From positions 6,676,001 through 6,740,000 of the forward strand of contig NZ_CP118574.1 in NCBI RefSeq assembly GCF_028898845.1: a DNA stretch of 64,000 nucleotides, written 5' to 3'. Within the stretch, counting starts at the first letter, position 1, and every line of letters begins with the position of its first letter. The DNA is from Streptomyces sp. WZ-12. Its GTDB lineage: Bacteria; Actinomycetota; Actinomycetes; Streptomycetales; Streptomycetaceae. The position numbers and the translations under genes are program-made. The notes beneath the pieces are model-generated. The model did no database searches, was not told where the DNA came from, and was given only the letters and a program-made list of their open reading frames with translations. Shown piece after piece: positions 25,705 to 34,501 of the stretch.

Positions 25705-27489
25705 CTAGTCTGCCCCCGCCCCGTCGTGCAGCGCGAAGGCGGTCCCCACCAGGCCGATGTGGCTGAACGCCTGCGGGAAGTTGCCCAGTTGGCGCCCGCT
25801 GGCCGGGTCGTACTCCTCGGCCAGCAGCCCCACGTCGTTCCGCAGCGTCAGCAGCCGCTCGAACAGCGCCCGGGCCTCTTGCCGGCGCCCGGTCAGCAGC
25901 AGCGCGTCCGCCAGCCAGAACGAGCAGACCAGGAACGTGCCCTCGTCGCCGGGGAGCCCGTCCACGGGGGTGCCCCCGGTGCTGTAGCGGCGCATCAGGC
26001 CGTCGTGCGTCAGCTCGCGGCGCAGGGTGTCGACGGTCGAGATCACCCGGGGGTCGTTACCGGGGAGGAAGCCGACCCGTGGGATCAGCAGCGTCGCGGC
26101 GTCCAGTTCCGTCGAGCCGTAGGACTGGGTGAAGGTGCCGCGCTCGGTGTCGTAGCCGCGCGCGCAGACCTCCCGGTGCACCTCGTCGCGCATCGCCCGC
26201 CAGCGGTTCACGTCCCCGCCCGGTCTCGGGTGCGCCGCCAGCACCTTGACCGCGCGGTCGGCCGCGACCCAGGCCATGACCTTGGAGTGCACGAAGTGCT
26301 GGCGGGGGCCGCGGATTTCCCAGATGCCCTCGTCCGGATCGCGCCAGGTGGACTCCAGGTACTCCACCAGCGCCCGTTGGATGCTCCAGGCGTGCGGCTT
26401 GACCGGCAGCCCCGCCGTGAGCGCGGCGTGGAACGAGTCGATCACCTCGCCGTAGACGTCGAGTTGGCGCTGCCCGACGGCGGCGTTGCCGATCCGCACC
26501 GGCAGCGAACCCTCGTACCCGGAGAGCCAGGGCAGTTCGGTCTCCGGCAGCCGCCGCTCGCCGGCCAGCCCGTACATGATCTGGAGGTCGTCGGGGGAGC
26601 CGGCCACCGCGCGCAGCAGCCACTCCCGCCAGGCGTCGGCCTCCTCCAGATAGCCGGCGGTGAGCAGGGAGTTCAGGGTCAGGGTGGCGTCGCGCAGCCA
26701 GCAGTAGCGGTAGTCCCAGTTGCGCACCCCGCCCGGCTCCTCGGGCAGCGAGGTGGTGGGGGCCGCGACGATCCCGCCGGTGGGCGCGTAGGTGAGCGCC
26801 TTGAGGGTGATCAGGGAGCGGATCACCGCGGCGCGGTACCGGCCGTGGTAGCGGCACCGCGCGGACCAGGTGTGCCAGTCCTCGGTGGTGTCCGCGAGGG
26901 CCGCGAACGGGTCGATCTGGTCGGGCCGGGGCTCGTGCGAGGGGTGCCAGCTCAGCACGAACGCGGTGCGCTCGCCGGCCGCGACGGTGAACTCCGAGCG
27001 GGTGCTGAAGTCCTTGCCGTAGGTGACGCCACCAGTGGGCGTGCGCAGCCACACCGAGTCCGGGCCGGCGATCGCGACCCGGCTGCCCTCGGAGGCGCGC
27101 ACCCAGGGCACCACCCGCCCGTAGTCGAACCGCAGCCGCAGCACCCCGTGCATCTCGACCCGGCCGCGCAGTCCCGTGACGACCCGGACGACGTCGGGCA
27201 TCCGCTCGCGCTGCGGCATGAAGTCGGTGACCTTGACGCTGCCCTCGGGCGTCTCCCAGACGGTGTCCAGGATCAGCGAGTCCCCGCGGTAACTGCGGGT
27301 GGCACGGGCCTTCGAAGACCGCGGGGCCAGCGTCCAGTGGCCGTTGTCCCTGCCGCCGATCAGGGCGGCGAAGCAGGCGGCGGAGTCGAAGCGGGGCAGG
27401 CACAGCCAGTCGATGGAGCCGTCCCGGCCGACCAGCGCGGCGGTGTGGAGATCGCCGATGAGTGCGTAGTCCTCGATGCGTGGGTGCAC
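25705..27489 (-). CDS. Glycoside hydrolase family 15 protein
   Basis: 594 residues from a GTG at 27489 (VHPRIEDYALIGDLHTAALVGRDGSIDWLCLPRFDS), the standard beginning of the actinobacterial GH15 glucoamylase/trehalase-like family. The N-terminal beta domain leads to an (alpha/alpha)6 barrel with NWDYRYCWLRDATLTLNSLL near 330 and a late WLADALLLTGRRQEARALFERLL and GNFPQAFSHIGLVGTA. Characterised members in mycobacteria and Streptomyces are trehalases; others are alpha-glucosidases. There is no signal peptide, so a cytoplasmic role in trehalose or glucan breakdown is likely. It starts 30 bases after SURF1 ends. Confidence 0.9.
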   Translation of the reverse strand: MHPRIEDYALIGDLHTAALVGRDGSIDWLCLPRFDSAACFAALIGGRDNGHWTLAPRSSKARATRSYRGDSLILDTVWETPEGSVKVTDFMPQRERMPDVVRVVTGLRGRVEMHGVLRLRFDYGRVVPWVRASEGSRVAIAGPDSVWLRTPTGGVTYGKDFSTRSEFTVAAGERTAFVLSWHPSHEPRPDQIDPFAALADTTEDWHTWSARCRYHGRYRAAVIRSLITLKALTYAPTGGIVAAPTTSLPEEPGGVRNWDYRYCWLRDATLTLNSLLTAGYLEEADAWREWLLRAVAGSPDDLQIMYGLAGERRLPETELPWLSGYEGSLPVRIGNAAVGQRQLDVYGEVIDSFHAALTAGLPVKPHAWSIQRALVEYLESTWRDPDEGIWEIRGPRQHFVHSKVMAWVAADRAVKVLAAHPRPGGDVNRWRAMRDEVHREVCARGYDTERGTFTQSYGSTELDAATLLIPRVGFLPGNDPRVISTVDTLRRELTHDGLMRRYSTGGTPVDGLPGDEGTFLVCSFWLADALLLTGRRQEARALFERLLTLRNDVGLLAEEYDPASGRQLGNFPQAFSHIGLVGTAFALHDGAGAD

Positions 27490-27518
27490 TCCGCGGCCCT
27501 TCCCGCGGGGCGCGGGCG

Positions 27519-28385
27519 TTACTCGGAGGTGGCGGCCGTCCGGGCTACCGGCTCGCCGGCAGCGGCCTGTTCGGCGTCGTCGGCCTTCTCCGGCGCCGCC
27601 GCGGCCTCCCCGGACTCCTCGGCCTCCTTGGCCGCGGCCGCCGCCCGGTCCCGGCGCTCCCGGCGCACCAGGACGACCCAGCCGACCGGCACCGCCGCCG
27701 CGAACAGCCACCACTGGACCGCGTACGCCATGTGCGGGCCGATGGAGTCGTGGTCCGGCTCGGGCACCAACTCGGGGGAGTTGTGCTTGGTCTCGGGCGC
27801 GGTCTGCTCGATGTAGCCGCCGAGCATCGGGCGGCCCACCCGCTTCGCCTGCTGCTTGCTGTTGATCAGCATGACCTGGCGGGGCGGCAGGCCCTTGGTG
27901 TCCTTGATCCCGCTGACCGCGGTGGTCTCGTCGACCATCATCCGGCCGGTGAGGGTGACCGTGCCCTTGGGGGCGGCCGGCACGTCCGGGAACTTGGTGA
28001 GGTCGTTGCCGGGCGCGATCCAGCCGCGGTTGACGACCACGGCGTCGCCGTTGGGCAGGACGAGCGGGGTCAGCACGTAGTAGCCGATGGTCTGTTCGTC
28101 GGCGGCGGTGCGCTGGCGGACCACGACCTCGTGCGCGGTGTCGTACGTTCCGGTGGCGGTGACCCGGCGCCACATGTCGCCGTGCGGCAGGTCGCGGCCG
28201 ACGGCGGCCAGCTCGGTCACCGGGACCGGGGTGGCGGCCAGGTTGTGCGCGATCTGCGCGTTCTGCGCCACCTTGTGCTGATGGCGGTGGAACTGCCAGA
28301 ACCCCAGCTTGATCATGATGGGGATCAGGACGAGCCCTAGGAGGGTGAGGATCACCCACTGCCGGGTCAACAGGAAGCGGTACAC
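27519..28385 (-). CDS. SURF1 family protein
   Basis: 288 residues from a GTG at 28385 (VYRFLLTRQWVILTLLGL). The family has two membrane helices flanking an external domain: here residues about 8-27 (WVILTLLGLVLIPIMIKLGFWQ) and about 225-245 (MAYAVQWWLFAAAVPVGWVVLVRR). The loop carries the family motifs GFWQFHRHQ, VNRGWIAP and the C-terminal PHMAYAVQWW. SURF1 helps build the haem a3/CuB centre of cytochrome c oxidase. The tail after residue 250 is rich in Ala and Glu and probably a short cytoplasmic coil. Confidence 0.92.
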   Translation of the reverse strand: MYRFLLTRQWVILTLLGLVLIPIMIKLGFWQFHRHQHKVAQNAQIAHNLAATPVPVTELAAVGRDLPHGDMWRRVTATGTYDTAHEVVVRQRTAADEQTIGYYVLTPLVLPNGDAVVVNRGWIAPGNDLTKFPDVPAAPKGTVTLTGRMMVDETTAVSGIKDTKGLPPRQVMLINSKQQAKRVGRPMLGGYIEQTAPETKHNSPELVPEPDHDSIGPHMAYAVQWWLFAAAVPVGWVVLVRRERRDRAAAAAKEAEESGEAAAAPEKADDAEQAAAGEPVARTAATSE

Positions 28386-28491
28386 GGCTGCGACGGTACC
28401 CCCCGACCCTGGGCGCCCGGCCCGCGGGGTCCCTCGGCGGGCCGGGCGGGGGCCGACGGGGGACCGCCGTGCGCCGCGCTCGCGCCGGGCG

Positions 28492-28725
28492 TCAGACCCG
28501 GTCGACGATGCCCACCTGCCCGGCCGAGCGGGCGCAGTGCGCACCGCAGTACCACTGCCCGTTCGCCTCCACGCCCTGCCCGATGATCTGGACCCGGCAG
28601 TGCTCGCAGATCGGCGCCATGCGGTGGATCGCGCAGGCGAAGCAGTCGAAGACGTGCACCGCACCCTGGGCGTGCACCTCGAACGTCATTCCGTAGTCGT
28701 TTCCGCAGACCTCACAACGTGTCAT
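28492..28725 (-). CDS. Small zinc-ribbon-like protein
   Basis: 77 residues with four Cys pairs: CEVC at 4-7, CFAC near 28-31, CEHC near 40-43 and CGAHC near 60-64, plus nearby His. The arrangement could bind two zinc ions in tandem ribbons or a treble-clef, much like LIM-type modules. The protein is conserved among streptomycetes as far as I recall but without assigned function. The ATG is isolated on the minus strand between SURF1 and the exonuclease gene. Confidence 0.8.
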   Translation of the reverse strand: MTRCEVCGNDYGMTFEVHAQGAVHVFDCFACAIHRMAPICEHCRVQIIGQGVEANGQWYCGAHCARSAGQVGIVDRV

Positions 28726-28788
28726 GCGCCACAGACTGGGGGCGGGGGCACGAGCGGGCGCGGCGCCGGCGGGTGTGTTGACCGGGCT

Positions 28789-29820
28789 TCACCCGGACGC
28801 GGGCGCCGCCGGCCGCACGTCCCGCAGGAGCTGCATGAACGCCGCCTCGTCGAGGACGGGCGTGCCGAACGACGCGGCCTTGACCGCCTTGGAAGTGCGG
28901 GCGTCGGGGTCGTTGGTCACCAGCAGGCTGGTCAGCCGGGAGACGCTGGTGGCCACGTGCAGCCCGGCCTCGACCGCCCGGTCCTCCAGCAGCTCGCGGT
29001 CCACGGAGGTGTCCCCGGAGAAGGCGACCCGCATCCCCTGGACCAGCCGGCCGCCGGGCTCGTAGCGCCCCGGGTTCGGATACGGGCAGGCCGGGCGCTT
29101 GCGGGCCGGCCGCCAGGAGGTGGGGCGGTAGGACGAGCCGGTGGGGTGCGCGCGGGGCGCGGGGGCGTCGGACCACTCCGTCAGCGGCTGGCAGCTCAGC
29201 AGCGGCAGCCGGACGTTCGCCCGCGCGGCCCGGCACAGGCTGGGGCGGAAGGTCTCGGCCAGCACCCGGGCGTCGTCCAGGGCGTGGTGGGCCTGTTCCT
29301 GTATGACGCCGTAGTGCGCGGCGAGGGATTCCAGCTTGTGGTTGGGCAGCGGCAGGCCCAGCTCCTTGGAGAGCGCGATGGTGCACAGCCGCTGGCGCAC
29401 CGGGGCGACGGCCGCGGCCCGGGCGTACTCCCGGGCCAGCATCGACCAGTCGAACATGGCGTTGTGTGCGACCAGCACCCGGTCCGCCAGCCGGGCCGAC
29501 AGCTCCGGCACGATCTCCGGGAAGAGCGGAGCGCCCTCCAGCACCGCGCTCGTCAGGCCGTGGATCCAGACCGGCCCGGGGTCGCGCTGCGGGTTGACGA
29601 GGGTGTACCAGGAGTCCTGGAACTCGCCCTGGGCGTCGAGTTGGTACACGGCGGCGGAGATGATCCGGTCGTCGCGGGCCAGACCGGTGGTCTCCACGTC
29701 GACCACCGCGTATCCCTGCGGATACCCGGCCGGCCAGTCGGCCGGCGGCGTCTGCGGGCCCGGCTGCCGGCCGATCTTCGGCGCGATCGAGGGGGCGGCT
29801 GCGCTGTGGTCTTCGAGCAT
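28789..29820 (-). CDS. DEDDh 3'-5' exonuclease with BRCT domain
   Basis: 343 residues. The exonuclease domain (about 36-205) has Exo I DVETTG with Asp41 and Glu43, Exo II HNAMFDWSML and Exo III HHALDDARV, the DEDDh pattern of the DNA polymerase III epsilon family. A Pro/Arg-rich link leads to a C-terminal BRCT domain (about 260-343): LVQGMRVAFSGDTSVDRELLEDRAVEAGLHVATSVSRLTSLLVTND. The ATG at 29820 is the natural start; the longer frame upstream is not coding. The combination suggests DNA repair or proofreading rather than replication itself. Confidence 0.9.
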   Translation of the reverse strand: MLEDHSAAAPSIAPKIGRQPGPQTPPADWPAGYPQGYAVVDVETTGLARDDRIISAAVYQLDAQGEFQDSWYTLVNPQRDPGPVWIHGLTSAVLEGAPLFPEIVPELSARLADRVLVAHNAMFDWSMLAREYARAAAVAPVRQRLCTIALSKELGLPLPNHKLESLAAHYGVIQEQAHHALDDARVLAETFRPSLCRAARANVRLPLLSCQPLTEWSDAPAPRAHPTGSSYRPTSWRPARKRPACPYPNPGRYEPGGRLVQGMRVAFSGDTSVDRELLEDRAVEAGLHVATSVSRLTSLLVTNDPDARTSKAVKAASFGTPVLDEAAFMQLLRDVRPAAPASG

Positions 29821-30089
29821 GGTCACTGAGGATACGGGCCACCACCGACAGCCACCGCATCGCCGGGGGACGCAGCGGGCCGGGACGTGGCGCCCGCCGG
29901 GGCCGGCGCGCGGCTCAACGGGGCGGCGCGGGGCCGCCGTCGTCGCCCCGCGCGCCCAGCTCCGGCCGGGAGCACGGTCTTTACCCCCCGTCGGCCACGG
30001 TGCGACGGTGTGACGGACGCCTCGCACGACCCGCGCCGCACGGACCACTCCGACCACACGATGACACGGACGACGAAGGGCGGTACGCC

Positions 30090-30281
30090 ATGGCAGGCGC
30101 ACACTGCGGAGCCCGCACCGCGGCCGGGGCCGCCGCGGACGCACCGGCGGCCCCGGCCCGGGCCGCCGCGGGGGCCCAACGGGACTGCCCCGGCGCCCCG
30201 TTGGGCCCGCGTCCCGCCGGGTGGCGGCGCGGCGGCGCCCCGCCACCGGCCCGCGACCGGCGACGGGGCGGGGGCGCGTGA
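30090..30281 (+). CDS. Possible 63-codon ORF coupled to an SDR gene
   Basis: ATG at 30090 with GAAGGG about nine bases upstream opens a 63-codon frame whose TGA shares its last base with the ATG of the SDR gene (TGATG). Composition is Ala, Gly, Pro and Arg only, with two Cys, so it may be a chance frame in GC-rich DNA; about 87 percent of third positions are G or C, a little below its neighbours. The rest of the gap 29821-30089 holds no recognisable gene, and a promoter is presumed near 29980-30060. Confidence 0.3.
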   Translation: MAGAHCGARTAAGAAADAPAAPARAAAGAQRDCPGAPLGPRPAGWRRGGAPPPARDRRRGGGA

Positions 30282-30991
30282 TGGAGCTGCGGGCCGGGCA
30301 GGTCGCGGTGGTCACCGGTGCGACGGGCGACCTCGGCCGGGCCCTGGCCCGGCGGCTCGCGGTGGAGGGCCTGCGGGTCGTCCTCGCCGACACCGAGGAG
30401 GAGCCGCTGCGCGCCCTCGCCGACGAACTGATCGCGGGCGGCGCCGAACTGCTGGCGCGCACCGTGGACGTCGGCGAGCGGGCGGAGGTCGAGGCGCTGG
30501 CCGGCGCCGCCTACGACACCTTCGGCGCCGTCCATGTGCTGTGCAACAACGCCGGGACGGGGTGCGGGGCCGCGGGGCCGCTGTGCGCGCACGATCCCGC
30601 CGACTGGCGGCGGTCGTTCGAGGCGAACGTCCTGGGCGTGCTGCACGGCGTCCGGTGCTTCCTGCCCCGGATGGTGGCGTCCGGGGAGCCCGGCCACGTC
30701 GTCAACTCGGCCGCCGCGGACGGCGGGTGCGTGCCCCCGGGTGCCGCCTCCGTGCCCGCCGCCACCGGGGTGGCGGTGGTGGCCCTGACCGAGACCCTGC
30801 GCGCCCAACTGGCGGCCGCGGGCGCCCCCGTAGGGGCCTCGGTGCTCGTCCCCGGACCGTACGCGCGTGACGGGGCCGGGCCACCGGTGCCGCCCGCCGC
30901 GGTCGCGGAGGTTGCCGGGCGGGTCGTGGACGGCATCCGGGGCGGCCGTTTCTGGATGGTGCCGCCGGGCGCGCGCACCGAGGCGGAGTGA
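30281..30991 (+). CDS. Short-chain dehydrogenase-like protein lacking the YxxxK motif
   Basis: 236 residues. TGATGDLGRALA near 12-23 and NNAGTG near 88-93 are canonical SDR cofactor and core motifs, and a Ser is present in VVNSAAA. Where YxxxK is expected before AVVALTETL, the sequence reads PAATG, so both catalytic Tyr and Lys are absent. The rest of the fold, including the PGPYA loop, is intact, which argues for a folded but catalytically altered protein rather than a decayed gene. It may bind NAD(P) or substrate as a regulator, or act by a different mechanism. An ATG start is directly preceded by GTG and by a possible coupled small ORF. Confidence 0.8.
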   Translation: MELRAGQVAVVTGATGDLGRALARRLAVEGLRVVLADTEEEPLRALADELIAGGAELLARTVDVGERAEVEALAGAAYDTFGAVHVLCNNAGTGCGAAGPLCAHDPADWRRSFEANVLGVLHGVRCFLPRMVASGEPGHVVNSAAADGGCVPPGAASVPAATGVAVVALTETLRAQLAAAGAPVGASVLVPGPYARDGAGPPVPPAAVAEVAGRVVDGIRGGRFWMVPPGARTEAE

Positions 30992-31122
30992 GGGACCGCG
31001 GACGACCGACGCCTCTGGGGCTACCGACGGTACGCCCAGGCGGGAAGCTGACGCCAGGTCTTACATACTTCTGAGTAACTACCTCTAGCGGTACGCCCGG
31101 TGGCGCACTTATGGTGCGGGGC

Positions 31123-32034
31123 ATGCCGCACCTGCCCGATGTCGTGTTGTGGTCCGTACCGGCCTTCGTCGTGCTCACCGTCGTGGAGATGGTGAGCTAC
31201 CGCCTGCACCCCGACGACGACGCCGAGGGGTACGAGGCGAAGGACGCGGCCACCAGCGTCACCATGGGGCTGGGCAGCCTGGTCTTCGACGCGCTGTGGA
31301 AGATACCGATCGTGGCGATCTACGCGGCCGTCTACGAGTTGACCCCGCTGCGCATCCCCGTCACGTGGTGGACGCTGCTCCTGATGCTGCTGGTGCAGGA
31401 CTTCTTCTACTACTGGTCGCACCGCGGCCACCACGTCATCCGCGTGCTGTGGGCCTGCCACGTGGTCCACCACTCCAGCCGGCGGTTCAACTTCACCACC
31501 GCGCTGCGGCAGCCGTGGACGACCTGGACGGTCTGGCCGTTCTACGTGCCGATGGTCGCGTGCGGCGTGCACCCCGCCGTGATCGCCTTCACCTCCGGCG
31601 CCAACCTCGTCTACCAGTTCTGGGTGCACACCGAGCGGATCGGCACCCTGCCCCGGCCGGTCGAGTTCGTCTTCAACACGCCCTCGCACCACCGCGTCCA
31701 CCACGCCTCCCAAGGCGGCTATCTGGACCGCAACTTCGGCGGGATCCTGATCATCTGGGACCGGATGTTCGGCTCGTTCGTCCCCGAGACCGAGCGGCCG
31801 GTGTACGGGCTCACCAAGGACATCAACACCTTCAACCCGCTGCGGGTCGCCACCCACGAGTACGCCGCCATCGCCCGCGACGTCCGGGCCGCGGACGGCT
31901 GGGGCGAGCGCGCCGGGCGGGTGTTCCGCGGGCCGGGCTGGCAGCCGGCCCGGGTCCGCGCCGCGGCGGCGGCCGAGGCCGAGAGCGCGGCAGGGCGCGC
32001 GGCGCAGCCCGCGGTGGGGGAGCCCGCCGCATGA
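31123..32034 (+). CDS. Sterol desaturase/fatty acid hydroxylase family protein
   Basis: 303 residues from the ATG at 31123 (MPHLPDVVLW); an ATG four codons upstream is possible. Four or more membrane helices frame the diiron histidine boxes HRGHH (near 108), HVVHHSS (near 123) and HHRVHH (near 190). The family hydroxylates or desaturates lipids with O2 in the membrane. The C-terminal tail is Ala/Arg/Glu-rich. The next gene, a lysoplasmalogenase, overlaps by four bases, so the pair may act on the same membrane lipids. Confidence 0.9.
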   Translation: MPHLPDVVLWSVPAFVVLTVVEMVSYRLHPDDDAEGYEAKDAATSVTMGLGSLVFDALWKIPIVAIYAAVYELTPLRIPVTWWTLLLMLLVQDFFYYWSHRGHHVIRVLWACHVVHHSSRRFNFTTALRQPWTTWTVWPFYVPMVACGVHPAVIAFTSGANLVYQFWVHTERIGTLPRPVEFVFNTPSHHRVHHASQGGYLDRNFGGILIIWDRMFGSFVPETERPVYGLTKDINTFNPLRVATHEYAAIARDVRAADGWGERAGRVFRGPGWQPARVRAAAAAEAESAAGRAAQPAVGEPAA

Positions 32035-32795
32035 GACCTCTCGCGCCCCGGCCGCGCGCCGCCCGGGTCCTGCTGGCCGTCTTCGCCGTCCTGGCCGTCT
32101 GCCACCTCGTCGCCCTGGTGGTGCGCGCCGCCGCCCCAAGTGGCGCCGGCCCCGCGGGACTTGCGGACACCCTCGTCCACCTCACCAAGCCGGCCCTGAT
32201 GCCGCTGCTGGCCGCGCACGTCCTCACCCGCGGCGGGCCGCCGCTGCTGGCCGGGGCGCTGCTGTTCGGCTGCGGCGGTGACACCCTGCTCCAACTCGAC
32301 GGCGGCACCGCGTTCCTGGTCGGCATGGGCTCGTTCGCGCTCGGCCACGTCTGCTATCTGGTGCTGTTCGCCCGGCACGGCGGGCCGGTCAGCACCCGCC
32401 GGTCGCGCAGCGCCACGGTCGCCGGGCTGTACGCGGCCGCGCTGGTCGCCACCACGGTGCTGCTGTGGCCGGACCTGCCGGCCGATCTGCGGGTCCCGGT
32501 GGCCGGCTACAGCCTGCTGCTGACCGCGATGGCGTTCGGCGCGCTCCGGGCGGGCCGCCGGGCCGCCGCCGGCGGGCTGCTCTTCCTGCTCTCCGATTCC
32601 CTGCTCGCCGGCGGCCTCGCCCACTGGCCCCAGCTTCCCGTCCCGCAGTTCTGGGTCATGCTCACCTACGCGGCCGCCCAATGCGCCCTGGCCGTCGGGG
32701 TGTTGGCGGCGGCGGCCGGACCGGCCGACCCGGCGCCCGCGGAGTCGCGCGCCCCGGTGGACCGGCTCGCCGCCGCCCTGGGGCGCGCGGGGTAA
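32031..32795 (+). CDS. Lysoplasmalogenase, YhhN/TMEM86 family
   Basis: 254-residue protein with about seven to eight membrane helices. Family marks are LTKPALMPLLAAHVLTR, LLFGCGGDTLLQLDGGTAFLVGMGSFALGHVCYLVLF and FLLSDSLLAGGLA. Members hydrolyse the vinyl-ether bond of lysoplasmalogens; the conserved Asp residues in GDTLL and SDSLL are thought to be in the active site. The start ATG overlaps the stop of the sterol desaturase gene (ATGA). Confidence 0.88.
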   Translation: MRPLAPRPRAARVLLAVFAVLAVCHLVALVVRAAAPSGAGPAGLADTLVHLTKPALMPLLAAHVLTRGGPPLLAGALLFGCGGDTLLQLDGGTAFLVGMGSFALGHVCYLVLFARHGGPVSTRRSRSATVAGLYAAALVATTVLLWPDLPADLRVPVAGYSLLLTAMAFGALRAGRRAAAGGLLFLLSDSLLAGGLAHWPQLPVPQFWVMLTYAAAQCALAVGVLAAAAGPADPAPAESRAPVDRLAAALGRAG

Positions 32796-32796
32796 C

Positions 32797-32827
32797 GGGT
32801 GGTGGCGGGCCGGGCCCGCCACCACCC
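32797..32827. terminator. Bidirectional hairpin terminator
   Basis: GGGTGGTGGCGGGC (32797-32810) pairs perfectly with GCCCGCCACCACCC (32814-32827) around a 3-base loop. It starts one base after the lysoplasmalogenase stop and faces the end of the convergent subtilase gene at 32871. Confidence 0.75.
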
Positions 32828-32870
32828 AGGACGCGCGTCTACCGCGCCGCGTTCACCGCGTCCAACGGGC

Positions 32871-34364
32871 TCACTCCGTCACCGCGTTCAGCGCATCGAC
32901 GATCCCGTAGCCGAAGTGGCTGTTGACGTACCGGGTGCCGGTGCAGGTGGTGTCGCCCGTCGGGCACCCGGGGTTGTCGGCCTGCTGCTTGAGCAGCCAC
33001 TGGATCTCCTGCGGGCTCGCCTTCGGGTGGGTGCTCTTCAGGAGCGCCGCGACGCCGGCGACGTGCGGGGAGGCCATCGAGGTGCCGGCGTAGAAGGCCC
33101 AGTCGCCGCCGGGGATGGTGGACAGCACATTGCCGTTCTTGGCGGGCAGTTCGGGCACCTGCTGGGTGTCGCCGCCCGGTGCCGCCACGTCGATCCGCCC
33201 GAGGCCGTAGTTGGAGTAGCCGGACTTGAGCCGGTGCGAACCGGTCGCCGCGACGGTCACCGTCCCCGGGAGTTGGGCCGGCACGTCCCAGCACCGCGTG
33301 GGGTTGACGGTGCGGTTGACCGGTGTGGAGTCGTTGGGGCTGCCGGTGTCGGCGAGCTTGTCGGCCGCGAGGTCGGCGTTGGCGTTGCCCGCCGCCGCGA
33401 CGTTGACCACGCCCCGGTCCTGCGCGTACTTCGCGGCCCGGCCGACCGCGTCAACGATGGCGGCCTGATCGGCGTCGTCCTTGCAGTTGAACATCCACGG
33501 GTCCACGTAATAGCTGTTGTTGGTGACCTGGACGTGGTGGTCGGCGGCGAAGACGAAGGCGCACACCACGTTCTCCGCGTAGAACAGACCGGTCCCCGGC
33601 TCGCTGACCTTGATGGCGGAGACCTTCACGCCGGGCGCGACGCCGGTCACCCCCACGCCGTTCCGGGCCGCGGCGATGGTGCCCGCCACGTGCGTGCCGT
33701 GGGCGCCGGTGACCGGGTCGTAGGGCCGCCAGGCGCCCGGGGAGGTGTCCGGCACCCCGCCGACGCAGTTGGCGGACTGCCGGGCCGAGAAGTTCGGCCT
33801 GAGATCGGGGTGGGTGTCGTCCACGCCGGTGTCGATGACCGCGACGGTCACCTTGCGGCTGCCGGGGTTCACCTTCGCCGCCCGGTCGGCCCGGATCGCG
33901 CGGATGTCCCACTGGAGCGGCTCCAGCGGCTCCTCGCCGGTGGCCCGCGCGGTGCGCTCGGCCGCCGCGAGTTGGGCCTTGGTGATCCGCTGCGGCCTAC
34001 CGACGTCGTCGGTGCCGGACTGCTTGAGCGGCGCGGTGCGGGTCGCGCCGGCCGACTGCACCCCCGGCACCGCGCGGATGCCGGCGGCGAACCGGGGATC
34101 GGCCGCATGCGCGACGATCACGCCGATCCGCTCGTGGGCGGTGACCACCGTGCCGCCGGCCCGGCCTATCGCCCGCTCGACCTTGGCGACGGTGGCGTGG
34201 CCGGGGACGGTGTTGACCACGTACGACAGCAGCGGGCCGCTGGCCCGGGGCGTCGCGCCGGCCGCGCTCGGCAGGAAGCCGAGGGAGGCGGTCAGCGCCA
34301 GCCCGAGCGGTACGGCCAGGGCCCGCAGGCGTCTGTTCCGGGGACGTGCAAGGGGTCGTGCCAT
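32871..34364 (-). CDS. Secreted S8 family serine protease
   Basis: 497 residues. A signal peptide with a basic start and hydrophobic core (about 13-30, cleavage near SAAGA 34-38) is followed by a pro-region of about 110 residues. The subtilisin triad is clear: Asp178 in VIDTGVDD, His222 in HGTHVAGT and Ser429 in GTSMASPHVAG, with the oxyanion Asn in VTNNSYY or AAAGN. Cys residues at about 200, 268, 294 and 358 may form disulfides. The late part (LKQQADNPGCPTGDTTCTGTRYVNSHFGYGIVDALNAV) closes the catalytic domain without any extra C-terminal domain. Role: extracellular proteolysis. Confidence 0.94.
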   Translation of the reverse strand: MARPLARPRNRRLRALAVPLGLALTASLGFLPSAAGATPRASGPLLSYVVNTVPGHATVAKVERAIGRAGGTVVTAHERIGVIVAHAADPRFAAGIRAVPGVQSAGATRTAPLKQSGTDDVGRPQRITKAQLAAAERTARATGEEPLEPLQWDIRAIRADRAAKVNPGSRKVTVAVIDTGVDDTHPDLRPNFSARQSANCVGGVPDTSPGAWRPYDPVTGAHGTHVAGTIAAARNGVGVTGVAPGVKVSAIKVSEPGTGLFYAENVVCAFVFAADHHVQVTNNSYYVDPWMFNCKDDADQAAIVDAVGRAAKYAQDRGVVNVAAAGNANADLAADKLADTGSPNDSTPVNRTVNPTRCWDVPAQLPGTVTVAATGSHRLKSGYSNYGLGRIDVAAPGGDTQQVPELPAKNGNVLSTIPGGDWAFYAGTSMASPHVAGVAALLKSTHPKASPQEIQWLLKQQADNPGCPTGDTTCTGTRYVNSHFGYGIVDALNAVTE

Positions 34365-34501
34365 GGGTACTCCACCTCATCCGTCGGACCGCCCGCACGC
34401 GGGGCGCGTACGGGCGGATACATGACAGGCGAAGCTAGCGGCGCGCGCCGGTGCGCGGCAATGGAACGCGGAACAAACCCGCGGAGGCGGCGAATTGACG
34501 C

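Noticed and set aside
25705..28359. One long minus-strand frame that joins SURF1-region sequence with GH15
   Set aside because: The GH15 protein has a standard start at the GTG 27489, and SURF1 lies in another frame, so a fusion is not supported.
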